Positions 1 to 9,985 of a stretch of DNA of 64,000 nucleotides are shown here, piece by piece. The translations under genes were made by a program, and so were the position numbers. The stretch's first letter is position 1. Each line of letters opens with the position of its first letter. Below the pieces are notes generated by a model, which worked only from the letters and a program-made list of their open reading frames with translations, searched no databases and was not told the origin of the DNA. This DNA is from Betaproteobacteria bacterium UBA1934 (lineage in GTDB: Bacteria > Pseudomonadota > Gammaproteobacteria > Burkholderiales > Rhodocyclaceae), in the NCBI GenBank assembly GCA_002337055.1, contig DDFG01000001.1, positions 101,163-165,162 of the forward strand, written 5' to 3'.

Positions 1-1651
<1,651 letters not shown>

Positions 1652-1746
1652 GAAGGGGGCTGGAGGGCGAAAAGAATCAATTATACCCGGTGATCCGCCC
1701 ACGCCTGCCTTGGTGTCTGCCGGTTAGGCGCAGGTGGCGCAGTGCG

Positions 1747-1780
1747 CTGTGACAAAACTGTAACTTTCGCTGCCTAGAAT
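1747..1780 (+). promoter_or_regulatory. Pho box and -10 element upstream of phoD
   Basis: Two 7 bp direct repeats, CTGTGAC (1747-1753) and CTGTAAC (1758-1764), are separated by AAAA, giving the 11 bp periodicity of a PhoB-binding Pho box. A -10-like TAGAAT lies at 1775-1780, 10 bp after the second repeat, which is the spacing of PhoB-activated promoters where the box replaces the -35. The gene downstream is a PhoD-type phosphatase, so phosphate-starvation control is the natural reading. Confidence 0.75.
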
Positions 1781-1818
1781 GGCCGGATTTACCTGTCCGC
1801 CAACCGAGGGTTCCTGTC

Positions 1819-4029
1819 ATGAAACGTCGTGAATTCCTGCAAAAATCCGGTTTTTTGACCATGTCCGTTGCCGCACTGGGCCTGTCCGCGTGTTCCGACG
1901 GCGGCAGCGAGCTGGTCGATGGGCACAAGTTTCCGCAGAGTGTCGCCTCCGCCGATCCCCGCGAAGACAGCATCATTCTTTGGACGCGTGCCGTGCCGGT
2001 GGCGGATGACGACATCCAGACCTCCGCCACCGGCGATACGAACATTCGCCTGATGGTCAGCGCCGCCGACAATGCCGCCGGACTGGGCACCAACAACGCC
2101 CTGAACGGTGCGCTGGTGGCCGACGTCAGTCTGGTGGCGCAGTCGCGTTATGACCACACGGTGCGTCATAAGCTGACGGGGTTGCAACCGAATACGACGT
2201 ACTTCTACCAGTTCTCGGTGGGGGCCAGCCGCTCGCGCATCGGCCGCTTCAAAACCGCACCAGCCGCCACCGCCACGCCCGCGCAACTGCGCTTCGCCAT
2301 GCTGGTCTGCCAGGACTGGACGATCAACCATTGGGCCGGATTCACCGATCTGGTGGCGAGCGAGCCCGACCTCGATTTTTTCATCCATCTGGGCGATTAC
2401 ATCTACGAAACCGTGGGCAAGGATTTCCAGACCGGGGCGGTCGAGGCGCTGCATTCGCAGCTCAAATTCCCGGTCGGCACCGCCAATGCGGATGGTTCCA
2501 GCTATGCGACGGCGATCGACGACTATCGCTATCTCTACAAACGCTATCGTTCGGACGCCCGTTTGCAGGCGGTGCATGAGCGCTATGCCATGATCGCGGT
2601 ATGGGACGACCATGAGTTTTCCGACGATTGCTGGGGCGACGCGGAAACCTATACCAACGGCACCTACAACGTTGCCACCGGCGCTGCCGATAACAATCAC
2701 CAAACCGCGCGGCGACGCAGCGCCAACCAGGCGTGGTTCGAACATATGCCGGCGGATGTCACCTTCAACGACGCGGCGGCCGGTTTCCAGACCGTGCAGA
2801 TCTACCGCGACTTCCGGTTTGGCACGCTGGCGCAACTGGTGATGACCGACCAGCGTCTGTATCGCTCCGATCATATCGTCTCGGAAGCCATTCCGAACCC
2901 GCTGACCGGGCAGCCCATCGGCTCCATCGGCAGCCGCTACATGGTGCCTGAGAGCCTGATTTATAACCGTATCGAAGCGGCCAAGGTGGCGGCGGGCACC
3001 GCCGCCGGCGACCCGCTGGCGCTGGTGTCGATGCTCGGCCGCACGCAGCGGGATTGGTGGAAGGGCAAAATGGCAGGCACGGCTACCTGGAAGCTCTGGG
3101 GTTCCGAAGTCATGCTGCTCAAGCAGGGGCTGGACGGGACAGCCGCCATCGCCACGCTGATCGCGCTACAGGGTTCGGGTGGCGCGGAACCGGCCTTCAG
3201 CGCGATTCGCGCCGACATCATCGCCAATGGCGCCAATTCGGCGTACATCCCGGCCAGCAAAAAGGCCGCGCTGGCGCCGTATTTCGACAAATATGTGCTG
3301 AACGCCGACGACTGGGACGGCTTCGACGCGGAACGACGCGATCTGATGGCCTATCTCAAGACCAATGGCATCAAGAACGTTGTGGCGCTGACTGGCGACA
3401 TCCACGCCTTCTATGCCGGCGAAGTGCGCGACGACTATCGCGCTGCGGGCGGCGGCCAGGCGGTGATGACCGAAATCGTGACGGCCGGAGTTTCCAGCGA
3501 TTCCTTTTACTCCTACTTGAAGAGCGCCGTCACGTCGCTTTCCGCCGATCTGGCGACGCTGGTGTTCTACCCGATCCGGGGTGTGCCGGTTACTGGCCTC
3601 GGCACGATCGATTTTGACGTCAATCTGCTCGACTTCACGCTGGCCAAGGCGCCGCCGACGCTGGACGGATTGAAGGCGCAGGCGCGTCATCCGCTGCGTG
3701 CTGCGTTGGGCGCCAAGGGGGTGCCGGAAGCGCAACTGGATGCCACAACCGATGCGGTGCTGGCGGCGATGGGGCAGGACCCGGCCTTCAACACGCAGTT
3801 GCTGGGTCTGGCGCGCGCGCTGGCCAGCCTGAACAGCAATCCGTGGCTGAAACATGTCGATACCGATGCTCAGGGCTACGGCATCGTCACCGTGACGCCG
3901 GCGGCGGTCAAGGTCGAACTGCGCAAGATGAACCGCCTCGTGGCCGGCAAGGCGCCGGCTGCGCCGATTGTCGCCAAGCGGGTGACCGCTACGGTGACGG
4001 CAGGGTCTCCCGGCGTGCAGATCAGCTAG
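1819..4029 (+). CDS. phoD: PhoD-family alkaline phosphatase, exported lipoprotein with C-terminal insertion
   Basis: This is a metal-dependent phosphodiesterase/phosphomonoesterase that releases phosphate from extracellular organic phosphate. The N-terminus has a twin-arginine-like KRREFL motif, a hydrophobic stretch and a lipobox LSAC with Cys25, so Tat export and lipid anchoring are likely. A fibronectin-like PhoD N-domain (about residues 38-140) precedes the metallophosphatase domain, with metal-ligand motifs HLGDYIY near 193, WDDHEF near 263 and GDIHAF near 527. At 736 residues it is longer than most relatives. The extra length is mainly a segment of about 115 residues between the end of the catalytic core (about 555) and the usual closing NPWLKHVD segment (about 673). 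GAGGG at 1805-1809 supports the start. A Pho box lies upstream. Its end overlaps the convergent hypothetical gene by 8 bp. Confidence 0.9.
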   Translation: MKRREFLQKSGFLTMSVAALGLSACSDGGSELVDGHKFPQSVASADPREDSIILWTRAVPVADDDIQTSATGDTNIRLMVSAADNAAGLGTNNALNGALVADVSLVAQSRYDHTVRHKLTGLQPNTTYFYQFSVGASRSRIGRFKTAPAATATPAQLRFAMLVCQDWTINHWAGFTDLVASEPDLDFFIHLGDYIYETVGKDFQTGAVEALHSQLKFPVGTANADGSSYATAIDDYRYLYKRYRSDARLQAVHERYAMIAVWDDHEFSDDCWGDAETYTNGTYNVATGAADNNHQTARRRSANQAWFEHMPADVTFNDAAAGFQTVQIYRDFRFGTLAQLVMTDQRLYRSDHIVSEAIPNPLTGQPIGSIGSRYMVPESLIYNRIEAAKVAAGTAAGDPLALVSMLGRTQRDWWKGKMAGTATWKLWGSEVMLLKQGLDGTAAIATLIALQGSGGAEPAFSAIRADIIANGANSAYIPASKKAALAPYFDKYVLNADDWDGFDAERRDLMAYLKTNGIKNVVALTGDIHAFYAGEVRDDYRAAGGGQAVMTEIVTAGVSSDSFYSYLKSAVTSLSADLATLVFYPIRGVPVTGLGTIDFDVNLLDFTLAKAPPTLDGLKAQARHPLRAALGAKGVPEAQLDATTDAVLAAMGQDPAFNTQLLGLARALASLNSNPWLKHVDTDAQGYGIVTVTPAAVKVELRKMNRLVAGKAPAAPIVAKRVTATVTAGSPGVQIS

Positions 4030-4492
4030 CCGGGGTGTCCTCTTCGGCGCGGCGATCCCCAGCAGGCGTTGCATCGGCGAGAAAATCCCGGAGGGCGGCT
4101 TCGGCCGTTTCGTTCAGATTGTGCCGCAAAGTCGTGGCCAACCCGGCCAACGCCTGTTGCAGGGCGGTGTCAATCAGCGACGGCAATTCTGAGGCCAGAC
4201 GTTCGCTGACATGGCGCGAGAGTTGCGCTGCGAGGTCGGCGGCCGTTGGTGCCGGCGCTGACGTATGGGCAGGTGTCGAAGTTGGAGTGGAGATCGGCGC
4301 CAGTGCTTCGACCGGGTCCGGTTCGTCTTCTGCCAGCACGGTGGTCAGCACCGGCAATTCGGACTCTGGCAATGCGTCGGTCAGAATCGGCAGATCGTCG
4401 TTCTGAGGCCGCCGCCTCTGCATCAGCGCATTGGCCCGAGCTAGCACGGCACTGCCGGCGAGAGCATCGACCGGACGCTCGGGCGTTGTCAT
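4022..4492 (-). CDS. Hypothetical acidic, Pro/Thr-rich protein downstream of holC
   Basis: I do not recognise a named family. The 156-residue product has a low-complexity middle rich in Pro, Thr, Ser and Ala (about residues 60-90) and a predicted helical C-terminal half (about 88-145) rich in Leu and Ala, with no signal peptide or membrane segment. Its ATG overlaps the holC stop as ATGA (4489-4492), so it is the third gene of a tightly coupled pepA-holC set. A similar small gene after holC is, to my recollection, common in betaproteobacteria, which argues that it is a real gene. Function unknown; a helical C-terminal interaction domain is only inference. Confidence 0.7.
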   Translation of the reverse strand: MTTPERPVDALAGSAVLARANALMQRRRPQNDDLPILTDALPESELPVLTTVLAEDEPDPVEALAPISTPTSTPAHTSAPAPTAADLAAQLSRHVSERLASELPSLIDTALQQALAGLATTLRHNLNETAEAALRDFLADATPAGDRRAEEDTPAS

Positions 4493-4914
4493 GCGTGCTC
4501 GCTCAGATCGAAAAACTGCACGTCGTGCCCCTGCTCCTTGTAAACCCTGACGCGTTGCCGACCCGCAGCGCGGTCTTCGTCGTCGGTGCCGACAACTTCG
4601 ATCAGGCTGGCGAACCTGGCCAGATCGGGCGGGGGCATTGCGCCAAGATTCATCAGACGGTTTGTCTGAGCAGGACTGTTGAGCTGGTTGCAGATCAGAA
4701 TCGGCGTGTCGGCTGCCTGCGGGGCGTCGTCACGACAATGTGGAATGAAGCTGAGCGCTTGATGCGTCCACAGCCTCCGATCGAGCTCGCGGGCAGTTGT
4801 TTCGTCTGGCACATAGACCAGCACGGGTTTTTTCTGGCTGGCGGCCTTGCCCAGCAAGGCACAGGCGGCGGCCAACTTATCGGCCGCCCCGTGGTAGAAA
4901 AACACCTGCGTCAA
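4489..4914 (-). CDS. holC: DNA polymerase III chi subunit
   Basis: HolC is the chi subunit of the clamp-loader complex; with psi it links the replicase to single-stranded DNA-binding protein. The 141-residue product starts TQVFFYHG and contains the family pattern DRRLWTHQALSFIPHC (about residues 51-66) followed by PILICN, matching the usual length of about 145. The start is assigned to TTG at 4914-4912, because the longer open frame upstream runs through the pepA coding region and has no family similarity. That TTG overlaps the pepA TGA as TTGA, so translation is probably coupled. Its own TGA overlaps the next ATG. Confidence 0.9.
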   Translation of the reverse strand: MTQVFFYHGAADKLAAACALLGKAASQKKPVLVYVPDETTARELDRRLWTHQALSFIPHCRDDAPQAADTPILICNQLNSPAQTNRLMNLGAMPPPDLARFASLIEVVGTDDEDRAAGRQRVRVYKEQGHDVQFFDLSEHA

Positions 4915-6407
4915 TTCAGCTTGCCGGCGAGTTTGAGCAAATAGTGGGTGAGCAGTGGCACCGGCCGGCCGGTCGCGCCCTTTTCCTTGCCTGACAGCCA
5001 GGCGGTACCGGCAATGTCGAGGTGCGCCCAGTCGTATTTTTTGGTATAGCGCGAAAGGAAGCAGGCGGCGGTGATGGTGCCGGCGGCGCGACCACCGATG
5101 TTGGCCATGTCGGCGAAATTGCTCCTCAGTTGCTCCTGGTATTCTTCCCACAACGGCATCTGCCAAGCGCGGTCGGCGGCATCTTCGCCTGCGTGCAGCA
5201 GGTCGCGCGCAAGCGCATCGCTGTTGGAAAGCAGGCCAGAGGCCACGCCACCCAGTGCGATGACGCAGGCGCCTGTGAGCGTGGCGACATCGACCACTGC
5301 TTGCGGTTCAAAGCGCTCGACGTAAGTGAGGGCGTCGCAGAGAATCAGGCGGCCTTCGGCGTCGGTGTTGAGAATTTCGATGGTCTGGCCGGACATCGAC
5401 GTGACGATGTCTCCCGGTCGACTGGCGTTGCCACCGGGCATGTTTTCCACCGCTGGCACGACGACAATCAGGTTGATCGGCAACATCATACGGGCGACGG
5501 CCTTGAGTGTGCCAAGCACGCTGGCGGCGCCGCACATATCGAATTTCATCTCGTCCATTTCCGGGCCGGGTTTCAACGAAATACCGCCGGTGTCGAAAGT
5601 GATGCCCTTGCCTACCAGCACGACCGGTTTGTCAGATCCTTTCTTCCCACGATACTGGAGCACGATGAACTTGGGCGGCTGATGCGAGCCTCGTGCCACG
5701 GAGAGCAGTGAGTTCATGCCCAGCTTTGCCATCTCTTCGCGTTCGAGAATCTGGCAGTCCAGCTTGAATTCAGTAGCCAGTTCGATAGCCTGTTCGGCGA
5801 GATAGGTGGGCGTGCACACATTGCCGGGCAGGTTGCCCAGGGTTCGCGCCAGCGCCATGCCCTCGGCGATGGCGTGCCCTTGCACGAGGGCTTCTTCGGC
5901 CTGCGCGAGTTCGTTGCGTCTTTCGACCGCGAAGGTGACTTTCTTCAGCGGCCGGCGGATTTCTTCTTTCTTGCTCTTGAAACGGTCGAAGCGATAGGTC
6001 GCGTCCAGCGCGATCAGTGCGGCCTGACGGACGCGCCAGGCGGTACTGTGCTTGCGGACGGCCAGTTCGGTCAGGAAGAAAGTGGCGTCGAAGGCGCCGG
6101 TTTCGTTCAGAGTCTTGATGGCGGTGCGGATTGCGGCACCATATTCGCGCTCGCGGAATTCGCGTTCTTTGCCGAGGCCAACCAGCAGCACGCGGTCGCA
6201 CAGGGTGCCAGGAACATGGTGCAGCAGCAGCGTGGTGCCAGCCTTGCCCTCCATGTCGCCACGACGGATGATGTCGGAAATATAGGATTGCGAGGCCTTG
6301 TCCAGCAATTCCGCAGCCAAGGTGAGCTTCCTCGATTCAAAGACGCCGACGACGACGCTGCCGCCGCGCTGCTTTTCTGGGCTACCGCTTTTTGTGCTAA
6401 ATTCCAC
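4911..6407 (-). CDS. pepA: Leucyl aminopeptidase (M17 family)
   Basis: This is a hexameric, two-metal cytosolic aminopeptidase that removes N-terminal residues from peptides; in E. coli PepA also binds DNA in Xer recombination and carAB control. The 498-residue length is normal. The C-terminal catalytic domain carries VLVGKGITFDTGG (metal/catalytic lysine) and the family signature NTDAEGRL (near residue 346). The N-terminal macro-like domain occupies about residues 1-165. It heads pepA-holC-hypothetical and is divergent from lptF, with a 71 bp spacer. The pepA/holC/lptFG neighbourhood is shared with many gamma- and betaproteobacteria. Confidence 0.97.
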   Translation of the reverse strand: MEFSTKSGSPEKQRGGSVVVGVFESRKLTLAAELLDKASQSYISDIIRRGDMEGKAGTTLLLHHVPGTLCDRVLLVGLGKEREFREREYGAAIRTAIKTLNETGAFDATFFLTELAVRKHSTAWRVRQAALIALDATYRFDRFKSKKEEIRRPLKKVTFAVERRNELAQAEEALVQGHAIAEGMALARTLGNLPGNVCTPTYLAEQAIELATEFKLDCQILEREEMAKLGMNSLLSVARGSHQPPKFIVLQYRGKKGSDKPVVLVGKGITFDTGGISLKPGPEMDEMKFDMCGAASVLGTLKAVARMMLPINLIVVVPAVENMPGGNASRPGDIVTSMSGQTIEILNTDAEGRLILCDALTYVERFEPQAVVDVATLTGACVIALGGVASGLLSNSDALARDLLHAGEDAADRAWQMPLWEEYQEQLRSNFADMANIGGRAAGTITAACFLSRYTKKYDWAHLDIAGTAWLSGKEKGATGRPVPLLTHYLLKLAGKLN

Positions 6408-6421
6408 GAGCCGCTCCTGAT

Positions 6422-6451
6422 TTCACAATAAATCGTCAATCTGGGGATTAT
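6422..6451 (+). promoter_or_regulatory. Possible lptF promoter
   Basis: In the 71 bp pepA-lptF spacer, TTCACA (6422-6427) and GATTAT (6446-6451) are separated by 18 bp, a plausible but imperfect sigma70 promoter. The -10 overlaps a small inverted repeat GGGGA-TTA-TCCCC (6443-6455). Assignment is tentative. Confidence 0.3.
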
Positions 6452-6478
6452 CCCCGCATTTTGAAATTCTCGTAAAGC

Positions 6479-7561
6479 ATGATTTTTGACCGCGCGATCC
6501 GGCGGGAATTCGTTCAATCGGCAGCGGGCATTAGTGTTGCGCTCTTGGCGATCCTGCTTTCGACGAATCTGATCCGTTTACTGAACGATGCCGCAGGTGG
6601 GCGTGTTGCGCCAGAGGCCGTGCTCGCCCTGCTGGGCTTCGCCGCATTGAATTTCCTGCCGGTGTTGCTGACGTTAACGCTGTTTATCGCCATTTTGCTC
6701 TGCCTTTCCAGAGCCTATCGCGATTCCGAAATGGTGGTGTGGTTCTCGTGCGGCCAGCCCTTGACTGCGTGGATACGCCCGGTAATGCGCTTTGCATTCC
6801 CGGTGGTGCTGGCGATCGGCCTGTTGTCGGCCTTTTTATCGCCCTGGGCGAATATGAAAAGTGCTGAATTCAAGGAAAAACTGGGCGCGCGGCAGGATGT
6901 GTCACAAGTGACGCCCGGTGCTTTCCGCGAATCTAAAAAAGGTGAGCGGGTCGTGTTCGTGGAGGCAGTGGGAAACGACATCACTCAGGTTCGTAACGTG
7001 TTTGTCGCGGCGATGCAGGAGGGCAAACTCGGCGTGGTGATGGCTGCCAAAGGGCATCAGGAGTTTGCAGCGAACGGTGATCGCTTCATGGTGTTGGAAA
7101 ATGGCAGCCGATACGAAGTCGAGCCCGGTACGCCCGAGTTCAAGATCATGGATTTCGAACGTTATGCGCTGCGAAGCGAAGACGCCTCTATTCGCCCCGC
7201 GGACGCGATTCCGAACCGGACGCCTTTGTGGGATCTGATCCGCGATAATACGCGGGCCAGTCAGGGTGAATTGCTGTGGCGGCTGGGCATGCCGGTTTCC
7301 GCGGTTCTGCTGGCGTTGCTGGCAATTCCCTTATCGTTCGTCAATCCGCGTGCAGGTCGTTCGACCAATATGTTGATGGCGATCCTCATTTGGGCAATCT
7401 ACAGCAACCTGATTCAGACCAGCCAGACTTGGGTGACTCAGGGCAAACTGCCATTCTGGTTTGCCAGTTGGGCACCGCACGCGGTGATGGGGCTGCTGAT
7501 TGCGGCATTCTTTTACCGGCGGCTGAATGTGCGCCTGCCTTGGCAGAAGAGAAACGCATGA
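6479..7561 (+). CDS. lptF: LPS export ABC transporter permease LptF
   Basis: LptF is one of the two inner-membrane permease subunits of the LptB2FGC transporter, which extracts lipopolysaccharide and passes it to the LptA bridge. The 360-residue protein starts MIFDRAIRREF and has the family layout: transmembrane segments at the N-terminus (about 12-32, 50-80, 100-120), a periplasmic jellyroll domain (about 125-265) and three C-terminal transmembrane segments. Its TGA overlaps the lptG ATG (ATGA at 7558-7561), consistent with equimolar production of the two permeases. Divergent from pepA. Confidence 0.96.
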   Translation: MIFDRAIRREFVQSAAGISVALLAILLSTNLIRLLNDAAGGRVAPEAVLALLGFAALNFLPVLLTLTLFIAILLCLSRAYRDSEMVVWFSCGQPLTAWIRPVMRFAFPVVLAIGLLSAFLSPWANMKSAEFKEKLGARQDVSQVTPGAFRESKKGERVVFVEAVGNDITQVRNVFVAAMQEGKLGVVMAAKGHQEFAANGDRFMVLENGSRYEVEPGTPEFKIMDFERYALRSEDASIRPADAIPNRTPLWDLIRDNTRASQGELLWRLGMPVSAVLLALLAIPLSFVNPRAGRSTNMLMAILIWAIYSNLIQTSQTWVTQGKLPFWFASWAPHAVMGLLIAAFFYRRLNVRLPWQKRNA

Positions 7562-8643
7562 TCCGGCTGAATCTGTTTCAACGCTACCTGATTCGGGAAA
7601 CGTTTGCGGCCATTCTGCTGGTGCAGATGGCGTTTCTCGTGCTGTTTGCCTTTTTTGACCTGGTCAACGAGAGCCGAAACATCGGGCGCGGCGCCTATCA
7701 GTTTGCGCATGCGCTCCTGTTCATTTTTCTCAGTCTGCCAGGGCGAATCTATGAGCTGATCCCCATTGCGGTGTTGATCGGCACGCTCTATGCGCTCTCC
7801 ACGCTGGCTCGCCATTCCGAAATCACGGTGATGCGCGCATCCGGTCTTTCGACACGGGAACTGCTGATGACGCTCTTTCGCGTTGCCGGCCTACTGGCGA
7901 TCGTCACCTTCCTGATCGGCGAGGCCGTCGTGCCTTTTTCTGAGAAGGCGGCGCAAGACATGCGGGCGCGTGCCATGGAGCAGGTGGTGGCGCAGCACGG
8001 ATTCGAGTCGGGGTTGTGGATCAAGGACGGTCAAAAGTTCGTCAACGTTCAGGTGGCGACGCCAGACGCGCGATTGCAGGGTATTCGTATTTACGAATTC
8101 GACCAGCGTGCAGCTCTCAAGTCGGTGAGCGAGGCCAAGGAGGGCTTTTTTCTGCCTTCAGGGCGCTGGCGATTGAGCGAAGTGGTCAGTACGGTCATTG
8201 ACGGCGACAAGGCCAGCGTTGAGCACTATCCGGAAATCGAATGGCAGTCGGCGCTTAATCCTCAACTCCTGGCCGTGCTGATGGTGGCGCCCGAGCGCAT
8301 GTCGCTCTATGGCCTGATCAACTACACACGACATCTTTCGGATAACCGCCAGAAAACCGAGCGCTACGAGATCGCCATATGGAAAAAACTGATCTATCCG
8401 CTCACCGCGCTGGTGATGGTGGCTCTGGCCTTGCCGTTCGGCTACAGCCACAGCCGAATGGGCGGCGTCAGCCTGAAGATTTTTGCCGGTGTGATGCTGG
8501 GCGTGCTGTTCTACATGCTGAACGGCTTGTTCTCAAGCCTCGGCGTGATCAACTCGTGGATTCCGTTTGCCAGTGCGGTGGCGCCGTCGGCGATGTTCAT
8601 GCTGGCGGCCGTTGGCCTGCTGTGGTGGGTGGAGCGCCGTTAA
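7558..8643 (+). CDS. lptG: LPS export ABC transporter permease LptG
   Basis: LptG is the partner permease of LptF in the inner-membrane LPS exporter. The 361-residue product begins MIRLNLFQRYLIRET, a typical LptG opening, has the same six-helix plus periplasmic jellyroll layout and ends WWVERR. The open frame extends upstream inside lptF, but ATG 7558, overlapping the lptF stop, is the expected start. It converges on the RDD gene with a 9 bp gap and no visible terminator between them. Confidence 0.96.
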   Translation: MIRLNLFQRYLIRETFAAILLVQMAFLVLFAFFDLVNESRNIGRGAYQFAHALLFIFLSLPGRIYELIPIAVLIGTLYALSTLARHSEITVMRASGLSTRELLMTLFRVAGLLAIVTFLIGEAVVPFSEKAAQDMRARAMEQVVAQHGFESGLWIKDGQKFVNVQVATPDARLQGIRIYEFDQRAALKSVSEAKEGFFLPSGRWRLSEVVSTVIDGDKASVEHYPEIEWQSALNPQLLAVLMVAPERMSLYGLINYTRHLSDNRQKTERYEIAIWKKLIYPLTALVMVALALPFGYSHSRMGGVSLKIFAGVMLGVLFYMLNGLFSSLGVINSWIPFASAVAPSAMFMLAAVGLLWWVERR

Positions 8644-8652
8644 GACGAGACG

Positions 8653-9060
8653 CTAGTCGATCCAGACAATACGGGTGCCGGCGATGCGGTCGTGCAGGAA
8701 ACAACGGTCACGGTCGAAAAAAACCCAGATGAAACCAATCCCTCCCAGCAGCAAGCTCGCGCTGGCCGCCAAATAGCGTAGCAAAGCTTGGGCCGGTCGC
8801 AATTGCGGCTGGTCGACACCCACCAGACGCAGTCGCCAGGTACGCATCGGCAGGGTTTGTCCGCCGTTCAGCCAGAACCACAAAAAATAGAGGATCAACA
8901 CTGCTTCGGTGTGAAGGATCAGCGCCGGACCGGTCAGACGCAGTCCCGCCGCGTAGAGCAGAGTTTGCGGAATCCAGAATCCGAGTAGGAGAACGCTGAA
9001 CACGACCAGTGCTTCGTAGAGCAGGCTACCGAACAGGCGCCCGAGACCGGGCCGGCTCAT
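8653..9060 (-). CDS. RDD-family membrane protein
   Basis: The 135-residue integral membrane protein has three to four hydrophobic segments (about 12-38, 45-65, 95-115) and RDD-type features: an N-terminal Arg-containing helix and the late stretch FFDRDRCFLHDRIAGTRIV. RDD proteins are poorly characterised membrane proteins, some implicated in ion transport. It is the last gene of the sigma factor operon, and its ATG overlaps the DUF3106 stop (9057-9060). I cannot assign a substrate. Confidence 0.8.
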   Translation of the reverse strand: MSRPGLGRLFGSLLYEALVVFSVLLLGFWIPQTLLYAAGLRLTGPALILHTEAVLILYFLWFWLNGGQTLPMRTWRLRLVGVDQPQLRPAQALLRYLAASASLLLGGIGFIWVFFDRDRCFLHDRIAGTRIVWID

Positions 9061-9629
9061 CCGGGGTGACTGTCAGGAAGATTTGTACCCGACGATCCCG
9101 GAGCGGAAGTGGCTGGTGTGGGCGCCCCTGGCAACACCGCCCCAGGCGGCGCGCCTGTCGATGGAGGTATGACCGGCGATTCGGTACTGGCAGGTTTGGT
9201 CAGTGGTTTTTTGCCTTCTTTCAGGCGAGCCTTGTCTTCTTCCGGCAGGTTGGAATAGCTCTGCCATTTCTTTTCGACAAGCGCCTTCTTCTCGGGCGGA
9301 AGTTGTTGGTAGACTTTGAAATTGTCGCGGATCTTGTTGCGCTGGTCTGGTGTGAGCGCGGCCCAGTCGCGCATTCGCTGCTGCATTCGCTGCTGCTCGG
9401 CAGGATTCATTTGCGGGTAGCGACCTGCAATCCCTAGCCATTTCTTGCGGCGAAAATTCTCCATTTTGTCCCAATCGCCGGAAAGCGGGGCCAAAATGGT
9501 GCGTTGTGATGCATTCAGTTCCTTCCACACCGGTTGCGGCGGCGTGGCCAGCACCGCCGTCGGCGGGGCTGCCGAAGCGGTATGGATGAGGCAGACGAGA
9601 ATCAGTCCTCCGAGGAGTCGTCCAGCCAT
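9057..9629 (-). CDS. DUF3106 exported protein
   Basis: The 190-residue protein has a signal peptide (hydrophobic residues about 5-20, likely cleavage after ASA) followed by a charged helical region with repeated motifs of the type LxPxxRNKIRxxF and LPxEEKALVxKKW (about residues 85-145), characteristic of DUF3106. The C-terminal 50 residues are Pro/Ser/Thr/Gly-rich and probably disordered. The regular helical repeats recall periplasmic Spy/CpxP-like or zinc-resistance sensor proteins, but that is only an analogy. It overlaps DUF3619 by 28 bp and the RDD gene by 4 bp in an operon led by a sigma factor, suggesting an envelope role under that sigma. Confidence 0.85.
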   Translation of the reverse strand: MAGRLLGGLILVCLIHTASAAPPTAVLATPPQPVWKELNASQRTILAPLSGDWDKMENFRRKKWLGIAGRYPQMNPAEQQRMQQRMRDWAALTPDQRNKIRDNFKVYQQLPPEKKALVEKKWQSYSNLPEEDKARLKEGKKPLTKPASTESPVIPPSTGAPPGAVLPGAPTPATSAPGSSGTNLPDSHPG

Positions 9630-9985
9630 GCGGCAAAGCCCTTATCGAGAAATGCTTCCGGCGGCACGTCATCGGTCAGCAAGGCGCTGTCGACATCTTC
9701 AAGATCGCTGACATAGACATGCGCGTGCCAGTATGAGGCAATGGCCATGCCGATCACCAGTGCGATAACCGCCAGAACTTGCCTAGCACGCTGCCGGTGC
9801 AGAAAGTCGCCGCTCAGCGCGGCAGTGCCCGAGCCTGTCATGACCATTTCCCGAGCAGGTTGTTTCTGTCGCATCAGGGCGTGATGACGCGCGGCTTCGA
9901 GGCGACGCTGCGCGGCCGGCGGAATGTTGTCGAGCCCGCTGTTCAGGCTCTGGCGAATTCGGTGGGCAATACGGTCTTCATTCAT
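9602..9985 (-). CDS. DUF3619 membrane protein, candidate anti-sigma factor
   Basis: The 127-residue protein has a cytoplasmic N-terminal helical part (MNEDRIAHRIRQ onward, to about residue 68), one transmembrane helix (about 70-88) and a short acidic tail. Start ATG 9985 overlaps the sigma factor stop (ATGA); the longer open frame upstream lies inside the sigma gene. A single-span protein encoded directly after, and translationally coupled to, an ECF-type sigma factor is the usual position for an anti-sigma factor. No zinc-binding HxxxCxxC motif is present, so this role is inference from context. Confidence 0.82.
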   Translation of the reverse strand: MNEDRIAHRIRQSLNSGLDNIPPAAQRRLEAARHHALMRQKQPAREMVMTGSGTAALSGDFLHRQRARQVLAVIALVIGMAIASYWHAHVYVSDLEDVDSALLTDDVPPEAFLDKGFAAWLDDSSED

